Positions 1 to 7,774 of a stretch of DNA of 37,567 nucleotides are shown here, piece after piece. Location: the NCBI GenBank assembly GCA_016181275.1, contig JACOZQ010000027.1, forward strand, positions 1-37,567, read 5' to 3'. The notes under the pieces are model-generated. The model ran no database searches and was not told where the DNA came from. It worked only from the letters and a program-made list of their open reading frames with translations. Origin of the DNA: Candidatus Woesearchaeota archaeon (GTDB lineage Archaea > Nanobdellota > Nanobdellia > SCGC-AAA011-G17 > ARS1403). The translations under genes and the position numbers were made by a program. Position 1 is the first letter of the stretch. Every line of letters begins with the position of its first letter.

Positions 1-45
1 GGAATTCCAGGTGTTGCAAATCTTAATTTGTCCATTCTGATTTAA
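1..45 (+). CDS. Possible 3' end of an upstream gene (partial)
   Basis: Frame 1 is open from the window edge to a TAA at 43-45 and reads GIPGVANLNLSILI. It ends 3 nt before the ATG of the next gene, which would fit an operon. Only 14 residues are visible, so no function can be given, and the open frame could be chance. Confidence 0.3.
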   Translation, partial: GIPGVANLNLSILI

Positions 46-48
46 AAA

Positions 49-780
49 ATGGGAGATTATATAAAATTAATTAATAAAGATATTGACATGTTAAATCAAT
101 TAATAAAGGAAATAAATTCAAAAGCAAATGATAAAAAAGCAAAAATCTATGCTCGGTTTTTTAAAACTGGAAAGGGAGAATATGGAGAAGGAGATGTTTT
201 CATCGGATTGACGGTTCCAGAGCAAAGAAATCTAGCTGAGGAGTATATTGATTTAAATTTTACAGATATTAAAAAACTTCTTGAAAATAAAATTCATGAA
301 TATAGATTGATAGGATTATTTATTCTGGTTTACAAATATCAGAGGAATGAAAATAAAAAAGAGATCTTTGATTTTTATTTGAAAAATATTTATGCTTCAA
401 ACAACTGGGACTTGATTGATTGTGTAGCAGACAAGATAATTGGGAAATATTTGATTGATAAAGACAAAAAAATTCTGTATGACTTTGCCAGCTCAAATAA
501 TTTATGGAAAAAAAGAATTTCAATTATTTCAACTTTTGAGTTCATAAAAAATAACGAATTTGAGGATGCATTGAAAATTTCTGAAATTTTATTGAAAGAC
601 AAACATGATTTAATACATAAAGCAGTTGGCTGGATGTTAAGAGAAGTAGGAAAAAGAAATCAGAATTTGCTGGAAAATTTTCTGAAAAAAAAATATAAGG
701 AAATGCCGAGGACAATGCTGAGATATGCAATAGAAAAATTTGATGAAAATAAAAAGAATTATTATATGAGCAAAAAATAA
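49..780 (+). CDS. DNA alkylation repair protein, AlkD-like HEAT-repeat glycosylase
   Basis: The 243-residue protein matches the AlkC/AlkD family of HEAT-like-repeat DNA glycosylases, which excise N3- and N7-alkylated bases without flipping them into a pocket. It is all-helical and carries the family hallmarks: a GLTVPEQR segment near residue 53, NNWDLID at 118-124 (Trp and Asp of the DNA-binding cleft), a Trp at 153, and HKAVGWMLREVGKRN at 190-204. Length is close to the usual 220-240. It starts 3 nt after a possible upstream stop and converges on the transporter gene, with 2 nt between stops. Family assignment is firm; exact substrate is not. Confidence 0.85.
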   Translation: MGDYIKLINKDIDMLNQLIKEINSKANDKKAKIYARFFKTGKGEYGEGDVFIGLTVPEQRNLAEEYIDLNFTDIKKLLENKIHEYRLIGLFILVYKYQRNENKKEIFDFYLKNIYASNNWDLIDCVADKIIGKYLIDKDKKILYDFASSNNLWKKRISIISTFEFIKNNEFEDALKISEILLKDKHDLIHKAVGWMLREVGKRNQNLLENFLKKKYKEMPRTMLRYAIEKFDENKKNYYMSKK

Positions 781-782
781 AT

Positions 783-2114
783 TCACCAGGTGAAATATCC
801 CATAATTGCCAGGACAATTATTCCTGCAATAGAAATAGCAACTCCTGATTTTATCATGTCTTTTACTCTAATATATCCAGTAGAATGAGCTAATGCAGAT
901 GGAGGGGTTCCCATTGGAAAAATAAAGTCCAAGCTTACTCCTATCGCTGAAGCTACAACCAGATTAGTCATATCAACTTTCAGCAGGACAGCTAAAGAAG
1001 TGATAATAGGGATTATGACAGAAGAAGCTGCTGTATTGCTCAAAAAACTTGTCATAAAAACCCCGATAATCCCCAGTATTAAAAGAACAAAGAAATATGG
1101 TTGGTTTTTCATAAAATTTCCAAGGAAGGATGAAAAAATATCATCCAGCCCAGAAATATCAATTGCCATTCCAAGAGCAATCCCCCCTCCAATAAGGATG
1201 AGTGCATTCCAGTCAACTTTATTGAAATCTTTTTCATCAAGCAAATTAAATATATAAAGCAAAGCTATTGGCACCAAAGCAATTACACTGCTATGTATTC
1301 CGTGAATGAATTCAGTTATCCATAAGAGTATAGTAATGATTAGTATTGAGATAACTTTCTTCTGCTGAGATGTAAAAATTAGATCATATCTCTTCATTTT
1401 GAGCTTGTTTTTTTCAGGCTTAAATAAATAATAAAGAATTATCCAGCAGACAAAAATCATTATTATCATAAAAGGAAAACCTCTGACAAACCATTCCAAA
1501 AATCCAAAAGAAACGCCGTTTTCTGATAAAAATTTTTGAGTAATTACATTTGGGGTGCTTCCTATTAAAGTTCCAATCCCACCTATTGTCGAGCCGTATG
1601 CAACAGCTAGTACCATTGATTTGCCAAAGTTTGATTTCAAAGGATATAATTTATTATCATGCAGGACTACAAGTGCAATTGGAATTGTCAAAGCAGCTGC
1701 AGCAGAATTGCTTATCCACATTGATAAAAAAGCAGTAACTAAAATCATTCCTAATAAAATCATTTTAGCAGAAGAATTAAATTTTCCCAGCAGCTTGTGG
1801 GCCAGGTATTCATCGAGCTTATGCTTTCTCATTGCAACAGCTAAAATAAATCCACCTAATACCAGCACAACAACTTTGTCAAAGAACTGAGCAAAAATTC
1901 TATCTGCTGGAAACTTACCAAAAGCGATTAGTAGAAGAGCAACAATAATAGCAGTTACATGAAGAGGAATTACTTCACTTATCCATAAAATCATCGCTAA
2001 AACAGCGATAGCAATAGTTGCCTTAGCCTGATGCTCCAATCCAAATGGAATAAAATAAATTCCTATAAAGACAATGAATGCAAGAAAGAAAATTAACAAT
2101 CTGTTATTTTTCAC
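783..2114 (-). CDS. SLC13/DASS-family anion transporter (dicarboxylate or sulfate)
   Basis: The 443-residue integral membrane protein has about 11-12 hydrophobic segments. It carries the two pseudo-symmetric motifs of the divalent anion:Na+ symporter family: SNSAAAALTIP (135-145) followed by GSTPN (185-189), and SNTAASSVIIP (359-369) followed by MGTPPSALAHS (about 401-411). In characterised members the two SNT motifs hold the carboxylate and flank the Na+ sites; here the first reads SNS. The protein probably imports a di- or tricarboxylate or sulfate across the cytoplasmic membrane. Substrate cannot be read from sequence. No metabolic partner gene is adjacent. Confidence 0.85.
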   Translation of the reverse strand: MKNNRLLIFFLAFIVFIGIYFIPFGLEHQAKATIAIAVLAMILWISEVIPLHVTAIIVALLLIAFGKFPADRIFAQFFDKVVVLVLGGFILAVAMRKHKLDEYLAHKLLGKFNSSAKMILLGMILVTAFLSMWISNSAAAALTIPIALVVLHDNKLYPLKSNFGKSMVLAVAYGSTIGGIGTLIGSTPNVITQKFLSENGVSFGFLEWFVRGFPFMIIMIFVCWIILYYLFKPEKNKLKMKRYDLIFTSQQKKVISILIITILLWITEFIHGIHSSVIALVPIALLYIFNLLDEKDFNKVDWNALILIGGGIALGMAIDISGLDDIFSSFLGNFMKNQPYFFVLLILGIIGVFMTSFLSNTAASSVIIPIITSLAVLLKVDMTNLVVASAIGVSLDFIFPMGTPPSALAHSTGYIRVKDMIKSGVAISIAGIIVLAIMGYFTW

Positions 2115-2342
2115 AAAACCAACCTCTCTTCTTGAAATATTATTTCTACTTAATAACTTTTCTATAAACAGAATTTCTACACTTTTTTACGGATTCATTT
2201 TTATAAAAAAATGGGAGCCTAAATTATTTCTTTTCAAACTTAATTTTCTTTCTGAAAGAAAAGTAAGAAGCTGGAATGATTAAAAAATAATATATATTTT
2301 ATATCCATAGACTATTTAAATAAAAAGCTCTTATTAAACAAT
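2115..2342. other. Intergenic region with a U-rich hairpin and the cca promoter
   Basis: This 228-nt spacer separates divergent genes. A perfect 8-bp hairpin, TTTTCTTT-CTG-AAAGAAAA, lies at 2244-2262. A TATA-like ATTTAAATA at about 2312-2320 is 23-30 nt before the ATG of cca, the spacing of a leaderless archaeal promoter. The 69-aa ORF of the track here (2074-2283) has no recognisable features. Confidence 0.5.
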
Positions 2343-3560
2343 ATGAAAACTGTGCTGAATGAAATCGTTCCAAGCAAAGAGGAGGAAAAGATTTTGAAGA
2401 AGGCAGCCGAGCATTTCATTAAAAAATTAAACGCGGGATTAAAAAATGCAAAAGCAATTCTCGGAGGCTCGGTTGCAAAAGATACTTTTCTAAAAGGTAG
2501 CTATGACATTGATATCTTTGTTCAGTTCAATAAAGAGCTCTACAAGAATAAAGATATATCAGAAATACTGCATGAGAAATTAAAAAAAGTTTATAAATCA
2601 GCTGCAAAAATCTCTGGACTGCATAAAATCCATGGCTCTCGGGATTATTTTCAAGTAATACAAGATCCATTTACATTTGAAGTTATACCCATCTTAAAAA
2701 TAAAAAAAGCAGATGAAGCAAAAAACATAACTGATATCTCGCCATTGCATACATATTGGGTGAAGAAACACGGGAAAAGTTTGAGAGATGAAATTAGATT
2801 AGCAAAAGCGTTCTGCAAAGCGAACAAGTTGTATGGAGCTGAATCTTATATTAGGGGATTTTCAGGATACACTTTAGAAATTTTAGTTATAGCACATAGC
2901 TCATTTAACAATTTGATGAAGGCAGCATCTCTCTGGAAATCGGGGATGAAAATAGATGTAAAGAAACATGGAGTTAAGGAATTAAACAAGTCAAAAATTT
3001 CTCCATTGATTGTAATAGACCCAGTTCAGCAGGACAGAAACACCGCAGCAGCATTGTCAGAAAAAAAGTTCAATGAATTTATCAAGCTTGCAAAAAAATT
3101 CTTGCATAATCCCTCAACAGGATATTTCACAAAGGAAAAATTCGATTTGGATAAAATAAAATCAGCAGCAATTCTTCGAGTTCTGCCATTGAAAGGAAAA
3201 GAAGATATTGTAGGAGCTAAATTAATAAAGTGCATGGAATATATTCATAAAAAATTAAGAGAAGAGGAATATGAAATACAAAATCATGATTGGCACTGGG
3301 ATAATGAAGCATATTTCTGGTACTTTGTAAAAAATAAAAATTTGCCAGACAAAAAAAAGCATTATGGTCCTCCGATAAAAGAAAGCAAGCACTTGCAGGT
3401 TTTCAAGAAAAGATATTCCCATTATCCGATGAAGGAAGATGGAGCCCGCGTTTATGTGGAATTAAAAAGAAAGCACACAAATGTAAACCAATTCTTAAAT
3501 GAGCTGATAAAAAAAGATTCTTACATAAAAGAAAAGGTCAGAGAGATAAAAATCCTGTAA
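2343..3560 (+). CDS. cca: CCA tRNA nucleotidyltransferase, archaeal class I
   Basis: The enzyme adds or repairs the 3' CCA of tRNAs using CTP and ATP. The 405-residue protein has the class I nucleotidyltransferase signature GGSVAKDTFLKGSYDIDIFV at 41-60, with the GS motif and catalytic Asp pair D55/D57, followed by the archaeal body and tail domains (HDWHWDNEAYFWYFV, and the C-terminal RVYVELKRKHTNV). Length is typical of archaeal CCA enzymes (about 430-450) though slightly short. It is relevant here: of the four tRNA genes in the window only tRNA-Lys encodes its CCA, so the other three need this activity. Confidence 0.95.
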   Translation: MKTVLNEIVPSKEEEKILKKAAEHFIKKLNAGLKNAKAILGGSVAKDTFLKGSYDIDIFVQFNKELYKNKDISEILHEKLKKVYKSAAKISGLHKIHGSRDYFQVIQDPFTFEVIPILKIKKADEAKNITDISPLHTYWVKKHGKSLRDEIRLAKAFCKANKLYGAESYIRGFSGYTLEILVIAHSSFNNLMKAASLWKSGMKIDVKKHGVKELNKSKISPLIVIDPVQQDRNTAAALSEKKFNEFIKLAKKFLHNPSTGYFTKEKFDLDKIKSAAILRVLPLKGKEDIVGAKLIKCMEYIHKKLREEEYEIQNHDWHWDNEAYFWYFVKNKNLPDKKKHYGPPIKESKHLQVFKKRYSHYPMKEDGARVYVELKRKHTNVNQFLNELIKKDSYIKEKVREIKIL

Positions 3561-3577
3561 AAGTATCCAATTTATTT

Positions 3578-3901
3578 TTAAGCTAACAGCTCAATCTCTT
3601 TTAATGAATTATTTTTAGCCAAAATCCAATCCATCTTGATTAAGTTACTAACAAATAGATTATCTAAATTAAGTTTATAATAATCTGATTTTCCAATCGC
3701 CTTGGTTTTTACGACTATTCTTGACTTAACCAAACTAGGAAAAAATTTTTTAATGGAGTTATAACTTACATTGCTTTCTCTTGCTATTTCAGTCATCGGA
3801 TAATCAAAGAAATGACTATCTATAAGAAAATCAAATATCCTTAACTGAGGGGTATCACCAAATTGCATCAAAAATAATGATTTATTTTTTTTAGTTTCCA
3901 T
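3578..3901 (-). CDS. Winged-helix transcriptional regulator
   Basis: This small protein (107 residues from the chosen start METKKNKSL) reads as a winged helix-turn-helix DNA-binding domain: FGDTPQLRIFDFLIDSHFFDYPMTEIARESNVSYNSIKKFFPSLVKSRIV, with the recognition helix around SNVSYNSIKKFFPSL and a wing in VVKTKAIGKSDYYKL. The ORF track starts 27 nt upstream at 3928, but that ATG overlaps a TATATAAA box at 3928-3935, so the ATG at 3901, about 30 nt downstream of the box, is the sensible leaderless start. It lies next to the HicB-like gene but is divergent from it. Target genes are unknown. Confidence 0.75.
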   Translation of the reverse strand: METKKNKSLFLMQFGDTPQLRIFDFLIDSHFFDYPMTEIARESNVSYNSIKKFFPSLVKSRIVVKTKAIGKSDYYKLNLDNLFVSNLIKMDWILAKNNSLKEIELLA

Positions 3902-3927
3902 TTTAGTAATTTTAGCGATTATACACA

Positions 3928-3935
3928 TTTATATA
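3928..3935 (-). promoter_or_regulatory. TATA box of the winged-helix regulator gene
   Basis: Read on the minus strand the sequence is GGGTATATAAATG. The box centre is about 30 nt upstream of the ATG at 3901, which fits an archaeal TATA element with a leaderless or near-leaderless transcript, and it rules out the annotated upstream ATG at 3928. Confidence 0.6.
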
Positions 3936-3980
3936 CCCTATCTTAAAGGTGCAATCAAATAATATAAAAATAAAAGAAAG

Positions 3981-4017
3981 TTTTATAAATATTAGTCTAG
4001 ATTATAGTCTATACTAA
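3981..4017 (+). promoter_or_regulatory. hicB promoter with a 26-bp palindromic operator
   Basis: A TATA-like TTTTATAAAT lies at 3981-3990. Directly downstream, 3992-4017 is an imperfect palindrome, TTAGTCTAGATTATAGTCTATACTAA, identical to its own reverse complement at 22 of 26 positions; it also contains the direct repeat TAGTCTA twice, 12 bp apart. The expected transcription start falls inside it, so a protein bound here would block initiation. HicB-type antitoxins often autorepress through such sites; that this one does is inference. Confidence 0.55.
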
Positions 4018-4047
4018 AAAATGTATTAAATGATATCATAAAATAAG

Positions 4048-4290
4048 ATGAAAAAAATAGGTTTGAATATTGTAATAGAAAGAGAAAAGATTTCTAATAA
4101 TGATATTTTCATTGCAACAAGTCCAGACATAAATGTTTTTGCAGAAGGTAAAACAGTAGATGAAGCGGTTAGCAAATTTATTGAGGGAGCAAGATTTCAT
4201 TTAGATAATTTTCCAGAAGAAAAAGAAAACCTTGTTCAAACAGAAGAAAATAGATTTGAAATGCCAATGATAACAAAAATATTTTTATAA
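4048..4290 (+). CDS. HicB-like antitoxin / HicB-superfamily protein
   Basis: The 80-residue protein has the partial RNase H-like HicB fold: an N-terminal strand pair (GLNIVIEREKISNNDIFIATSPDINVFAEGKTVDEAVSKFIEGARF) with the family pattern of strand, turn, then a helix beginning TVDEAV. A DNA-binding RHH or HTH tail is not obvious; the C-terminus ends soon after the helix. A HicA-like gene is immediately adjacent but on the opposite strand, with stop codons overlapping by 6 nt. It may neutralise that protein. Family assignment is moderately sure; toxin-antitoxin function is inferred from the neighbour. Confidence 0.7.
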   Translation: MKKIGLNIVIEREKISNNDIFIATSPDINVFAEGKTVDEAVSKFIEGARFHLDNFPEEKENLVQTEENRFEMPMITKIFL

Positions 4291-4488
4291 AAATTCATTG
4301 GGTGGTATTCCTGTTTTTGAAGCAATTTTCTTATAAACCCCAATTGTAGTCAATGGAAGAACAACAGTAACGTGAATCTCACCATTTGAAAGAGAAACAT
4401 GGCTTCCTTTTCTGCTTTTAATCTCAAATCCATGTTTAACAAGCACCTTAAGAATATCTTTTCCTTTGATAACTTTTGGAAATTTCAT
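4285..4488 (-). CDS. HicA-like mRNA interferase toxin
   Basis: The 67-residue protein matches the HicA/YcfA dsRBD-like fold: GKDILKVLVKHGFEIKSRKGSHVSLSNGEIHVTVVLPLTTIGVYKKIASKTGIPPNEF. The catalytic His of HicA toxins sits in the GSH element, which is present (about residues 33-35). Known HicA proteins cleave mRNA when not bound by HicB. A TATA-like element (minus strand TTTTTATAATCC, about 4504-4515) lies some 20-27 nt before the ATG, giving it its own promoter. It is convergent with the HicB-like gene rather than in the usual hicAB operon. Confidence 0.75.
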   Translation of the reverse strand: MKFPKVIKGKDILKVLVKHGFEIKSRKGSHVSLSNGEIHVTVVLPLTTIGVYKKIASKTGIPPNEFL

Positions 4489-4527
4489 AAAGATTAAAAA
4501 TCATAGGATTATAAAAATTTAATGGAA

Positions 4528-4562
4528 GGAAAGGCAAATGGAAAACTTGTTGTCCGTCAACG
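4528..4562 (-). repeat. Dispersed hairpin repeat, copy 1
   Basis: The plus strand begins GGAAAGGCAAATGGAAAAC, a 19-nt core identical in copies 1-3, then TTGTTGTCCGTCAACG. TGGAAAAC and GTTGTCCG can pair, with one A-G mismatch, to form a hairpin. On the minus strand it lies directly upstream of the hicA promoter. Unlike the other copies, no recognised gene lies immediately 5' of it on the same strand. Confidence 0.75.
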
Positions 4563-4689
4563 CAGTGGTTAAGATTAATTTTAAAAAAAGCAGAGCTCCA
4601 GAAGGAAAAAAGAGGTGATTAAAACCTTCCGAAGCCCAATCTCATCACAAATCAGAGACAATAAAGAAATAATACTAATTCAAAAAAGG

Positions 4690-4724
4690 TTATATATAAA
4701 TCTTTTCCATAAAGTTTATAAATA
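4690..4724 (+). promoter_or_regulatory. Tandem TATA boxes upstream of psmB
   Basis: Two TATA-like elements are visible: TTATATATAAAT at 4690-4701 and TTTATAAATA at 4715-4724. The proximal one is about 28-37 nt from the ATG at 4752, giving a very short leader. Two boxes suggest two start sites, which is inference. Confidence 0.5.
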
Positions 4725-4751
4725 CCTTGATTTTCAATAAGATAGGTTTCT

Positions 4752-5396
4752 ATGATAGAGATGGAAGAAAACTATAAGAAAACAGGCACGACCACTATAG
4801 GTTTAAAGTGCAGAAATGGAGTTGTATTGGCAGCGGACAAGAGAGCTGGTGCTGGAATTATAGTCGATAAAAGGGCTCAGAAAGTCTATAAAATAACTGA
4901 TTATATAGCATTGACAATGGCAGGAACAGCTTCAGACGCTCAATTGATTACAAAATTAATAACAGCAGAGCTGAAATTGATGGAGATAAGAAAAGACAGG
5001 CCTGTTTCGGTAAAAGAAGCAGCTAACTTGTTATCTGGAATTGTTTATCAAAATATAAGAAGGCCATCTATGATACCAGGAATTTCACATTTTATTCTGG
5101 CAGGAAAAGACTCGAAAGGATTTCATATCTTTGATGTCTATCCAGATGGCAGCTTGTCAGAATGCTCTGACTTTTTATCTTCAGGATCTGGCTCAGTGAT
5201 GGCGTATGGTGTATTGGAGACATTGTATACAGAAAACATGTCAATAGAAGAGGGGATAAAATTAGCTGTAAAAGGAATAAACGCGGCAATCCAGAGAGAT
5301 ATGAACTCAGGAGATGGAATTGATGTCATTACAATTACAGATACTGGAGTAAAAACAGCTTTGACAAAAGAGATACAAAATAAAATTGAAATTTAA
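4752..5396 (+). CDS. psmB: Proteasome beta subunit (catalytic)
   Basis: This is the Ntn-hydrolase core subunit of the 20S proteasome. The 214-residue precursor has a 12-residue propeptide ending KKTG, followed by TTTIGLKCRNGVVLAADKRAGAG: autocleavage before Thr13 would expose the catalytic threonine. The conserved Asp of AADKR (mature position 17) and a Lys at mature position 32 (equivalent to Lys33) complete the active site; SGSGSVMAYGVLE and DGIDVITIT are further family motifs. The alpha subunit is not in the window. A PAC2 protein at 33.5 kb may be an assembly factor. Start could also be Met4. Confidence 0.97.
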   Translation: MIEMEENYKKTGTTTIGLKCRNGVVLAADKRAGAGIIVDKRAQKVYKITDYIALTMAGTASDAQLITKLITAELKLMEIRKDRPVSVKEAANLLSGIVYQNIRRPSMIPGISHFILAGKDSKGFHIFDVYPDGSLSECSDFLSSGSGSVMAYGVLETLYTENMSIEEGIKLAVKGINAAIQRDMNSGDGIDVITITDTGVKTALTKEIQNKIEI

Positions 5397-5450
5397 AATA
5401 AAATCAAATAAATTAAATTTTGGGCTTGTGGTTTAAATGTTTCTGAAAAA

Positions 5451-7352
5451 ATGGTAGACATATTAAAAGAGATACTTAAGGATATTCCAAAGGATGTGGA
5501 AATTTCAATTGCTTTGTTTGAAGCAGCCAATATAGTCCTCTATACAAAAAATCGCGAGTTCTTTTTGGACAATAATGGAGTAATCAAAGATATAGTAAAC
5601 AAAATAAAAAAGAGAATTGAAGTACGCATTGATCCTAGCATGACAGTTGATCAAGAAGATGCAAAAAAAGAAATAGAAAAAATTTTGAAAGACGAAGCAG
5701 GCCAGATAAATATTATTTTTGATTCCCAAAGAAGCCAGGTTGTTATAGAAGCTGAAAAGCCAGGGCTAGTTATAGGAAAATCAGGAGAGGTCTTGAGGGA
5801 GATAAAGCACAAAACTTTATGGACACCATTAGTAAAAAGAATTCCTGCAATAAGGTCGAAATTAATTGAAAACGTTCGCCAGGTATTATATGAAAATAAT
5901 GATTATAGAAGAAATTTTTTGCACAAAATCGGGGAAAGGATATATGCAAACTGGGTAAATGAAAAAAAAGAGGGTTGGATTCGTGTTTCATTTTTGGGAG
6001 GAGCTCGTCAAGTTGGGAGATCTTGTTTGTATTTGCAAACTCAAGAATCCCGCGTCTTGCTCGACTGCGGAGTGAATATAGCAGCTTCTGGAAAAGATGC
6101 ATATCCCTACTTTGAAACACCTGAATTCAATATTAATGCATTAGATGCAGTCATAATCTCTCATCCTCATTTAGATCATTGCGGTTTAGTTCCATTGCTT
6201 TTTAAAATGGGATATCGCGGCCCAGTGTATTGGACAGCACCAACAAAAGATATTGCAGCCCTGTTATGCTTGGATTATATAAGTGTTGCATTCAAAGAAG
6301 CGAAGAAAGCGATCTTTTCAGCAACAGATGTAAAAGAGATGGTAAAGCATTCTGTATGGCTGGATTATGAGGAAGTTTGTGATATAACTCCAGATATTAG
6401 GATTACATTTTACAATGCAGGCCATACATTAGGATCTGCCATGGTCCATATGCACATTGGAAATGGTTTGCATAATTTTCTTTATTCAGGAGATACTAAG
6501 TATGCTCGCACCAAGTTATTAGAGCCGGCTGTAACAAAATTTCCAAGATTAGAGACAATGACTTTGGAATCAACTTATGGAGGGAAAGATAATGTGCAGC
6601 CTTCAAGAGAGGAATGCGAGAAGCAGCTAGTTGATGTAATAAAAAACACAATAGAAAGAAAAGGAAAAATACTGATTCCTGTTTTGGGAGTTGGAAGAGC
6701 TCAAGAAGTCATGCTAATAGTTGAAGAATTAATAAGAAAAAATATAATTCCAGAAATTCCTGTTTTCATTCAGGGCATGGTGTGGGATGTTACAGCAATC
6801 CATACAGCATATCCTGATTTTCTCAACAATCAAGTTAAGAAAGCAATCTTTCATCAAGATAATAATCCTTTTTTATCAAAGATATTTAAGCAGATAGGAT
6901 CTGGAAAAGAGAGGCAGCAGGTAATTGAGGAAACCGGATCTTGCATTATTCTTGCAACCTCCGGCATGCTTACGGGAGGAGCAAGCGTAGAATACTTTAG
7001 AGAATTAGCGGATAATCCAAGAAATTCTTTAGTATTTGTCTCATATCAAGGAGAAGGAAGCTTGGGAAGAAGAATCCAATCCGGAGAAAAAGAATTCTTG
7101 ATGGACGCTCCTGAAGGAAGAAAAGAAAATGTCTCAGTGAAGATGGAAGTCCATACAATTGAAGGTTTGTCAGGGCATTCATCAAGAAATGAGCTGACTC
7201 GTTTTGTTTATAATTTAGAGCCAAGGCCGAAAAAAATAATTATTGTCCATGGAGAATCTTCCCGCTGCTTGGATTTGGCTTCGACACTGCACAAATTAAA
7301 CAAAGTAGAAACAACCGCGCCGAAAAATCTGGAAGCAGTAAGAATAAGGTAA
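5451..7352 (+). CDS. fttA: aCPSF1/FttA transcription termination ribonuclease
   Basis: This is the archaeal beta-CASP ribonuclease that cleaves nascent RNA to terminate transcription, the CPSF73 relative. Domains in the 633 residues: two N-terminal KH domains (about 1-150, with GLVIGKSGEVL at 105-115), then a metallo-beta-lactamase domain (FLGGARQVGRSC; HPHLDHCG at 238-245 binding two zincs; GHTLGSAM; YSGDTKY), an inserted beta-CASP domain (ESTYGG; ATSGMLTGG), and the C-terminal HTIEGLSGHSSRNEL and VHGE motifs. Length is typical. It follows psmB by 54 nt with its own TATA-like GGTTTAAATG about 20 nt before the ATG. Its stop abuts the convergent next gene. Confidence 0.97.
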   Translation: MVDILKEILKDIPKDVEISIALFEAANIVLYTKNREFFLDNNGVIKDIVNKIKKRIEVRIDPSMTVDQEDAKKEIEKILKDEAGQINIIFDSQRSQVVIEAEKPGLVIGKSGEVLREIKHKTLWTPLVKRIPAIRSKLIENVRQVLYENNDYRRNFLHKIGERIYANWVNEKKEGWIRVSFLGGARQVGRSCLYLQTQESRVLLDCGVNIAASGKDAYPYFETPEFNINALDAVIISHPHLDHCGLVPLLFKMGYRGPVYWTAPTKDIAALLCLDYISVAFKEAKKAIFSATDVKEMVKHSVWLDYEEVCDITPDIRITFYNAGHTLGSAMVHMHIGNGLHNFLYSGDTKYARTKLLEPAVTKFPRLETMTLESTYGGKDNVQPSREECEKQLVDVIKNTIERKGKILIPVLGVGRAQEVMLIVEELIRKNIIPEIPVFIQGMVWDVTAIHTAYPDFLNNQVKKAIFHQDNNPFLSKIFKQIGSGKERQQVIEETGSCIILATSGMLTGGASVEYFRELADNPRNSLVFVSYQGEGSLGRRIQSGEKEFLMDAPEGRKENVSVKMEVHTIEGLSGHSSRNELTRFVYNLEPRPKKIIIVHGESSRCLDLASTLHKLNKVETTAPKNLEAVRIR

Positions 7353-7718
7353 TTAATCAAGTTCTGGTTTATGAGGTCTTCCCATCCTAACCAACATTGC
7401 ACAACCATTTAAAGCTTGATACCAATCACCTTCTTGGCTTCCAGTATGGGAATGATATGCCCAGTTCTCCAAGCGCTCTTTAAATAATCTTAAATAATCT
7501 AAGGAATTTAATTTTACATTAGGATATTGATTTCTAAACAAAGGAGACTCTTGTTGCCATACTTCATGTGCAATAATAAAACCCATAACATAGCTTTCTG
7601 AATGATAAGGAGGGTCTTCTGGATAGGCTATTTTTGCAACCGCAATAATATCATTAAGAATCCCCGTTAAACTTGGGTCATTACGGACAGCTTCTGATAG
7701 ACTATAATGTGTAACCAT
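7353..7718 (-). CDS. Hypothetical protein, 121 aa
   Basis: I do not recognise this family. The protein is soluble, with no membrane segment or signal peptide, and looks mostly helical: SLSEAVRNDPSLTGILNDIIAVAKIAYP, then MGFIIAHEVWQQESP and YLRLFKERLENWAYHSHTGSQEGDWYQALNGCAMLVRMGRP. The HE dipeptide in AHEVW is not followed by a metallopeptidase HExxH. It is convergent with fttA, the two stops being directly adjacent with no base between them. A single-gene unit is likely. Confidence 0.6.
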   Translation of the reverse strand: MVTHYSLSEAVRNDPSLTGILNDIIAVAKIAYPEDPPYHSESYVMGFIIAHEVWQQESPLFRNQYPNVKLNSLDYLRLFKERLENWAYHSHTGSQEGDWYQALNGCAMLVRMGRPHKPELD

Positions 7719-7774
7719 ATTCTTTTCTAGATTTTATGAATTTAAATATATTATTATATGATAATAGGTATGTT

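Larger units (their letters stand above)
4489..4751. other. Intergenic region between hicA and psmB
   Basis: This 263-nt gap holds, in order, the hicA promoter, copy 1 of the dispersed hairpin repeat (4528-4562), a stretch with several short complementary segments (4590-4660), and the psmB promoters. On the minus strand the 4590-4660 stretch reads GTGATGAGATTGGGCTTCGGAAGG, with GTGAT and ATCAC able to pair. No ORF with recognisable features was found. A small structured RNA is possible but unproven. Confidence 0.4.

Noticed and set aside
1555-1890. 111-aa plus-strand ORF
   Set aside because: Antisense shadow of the DASS transporter gene.
2074-2283. 69-aa plus-strand ORF
   Set aside because: Begins inside the transporter gene on the opposite strand, has low-complexity AT-rich composition and no recognisable domain.
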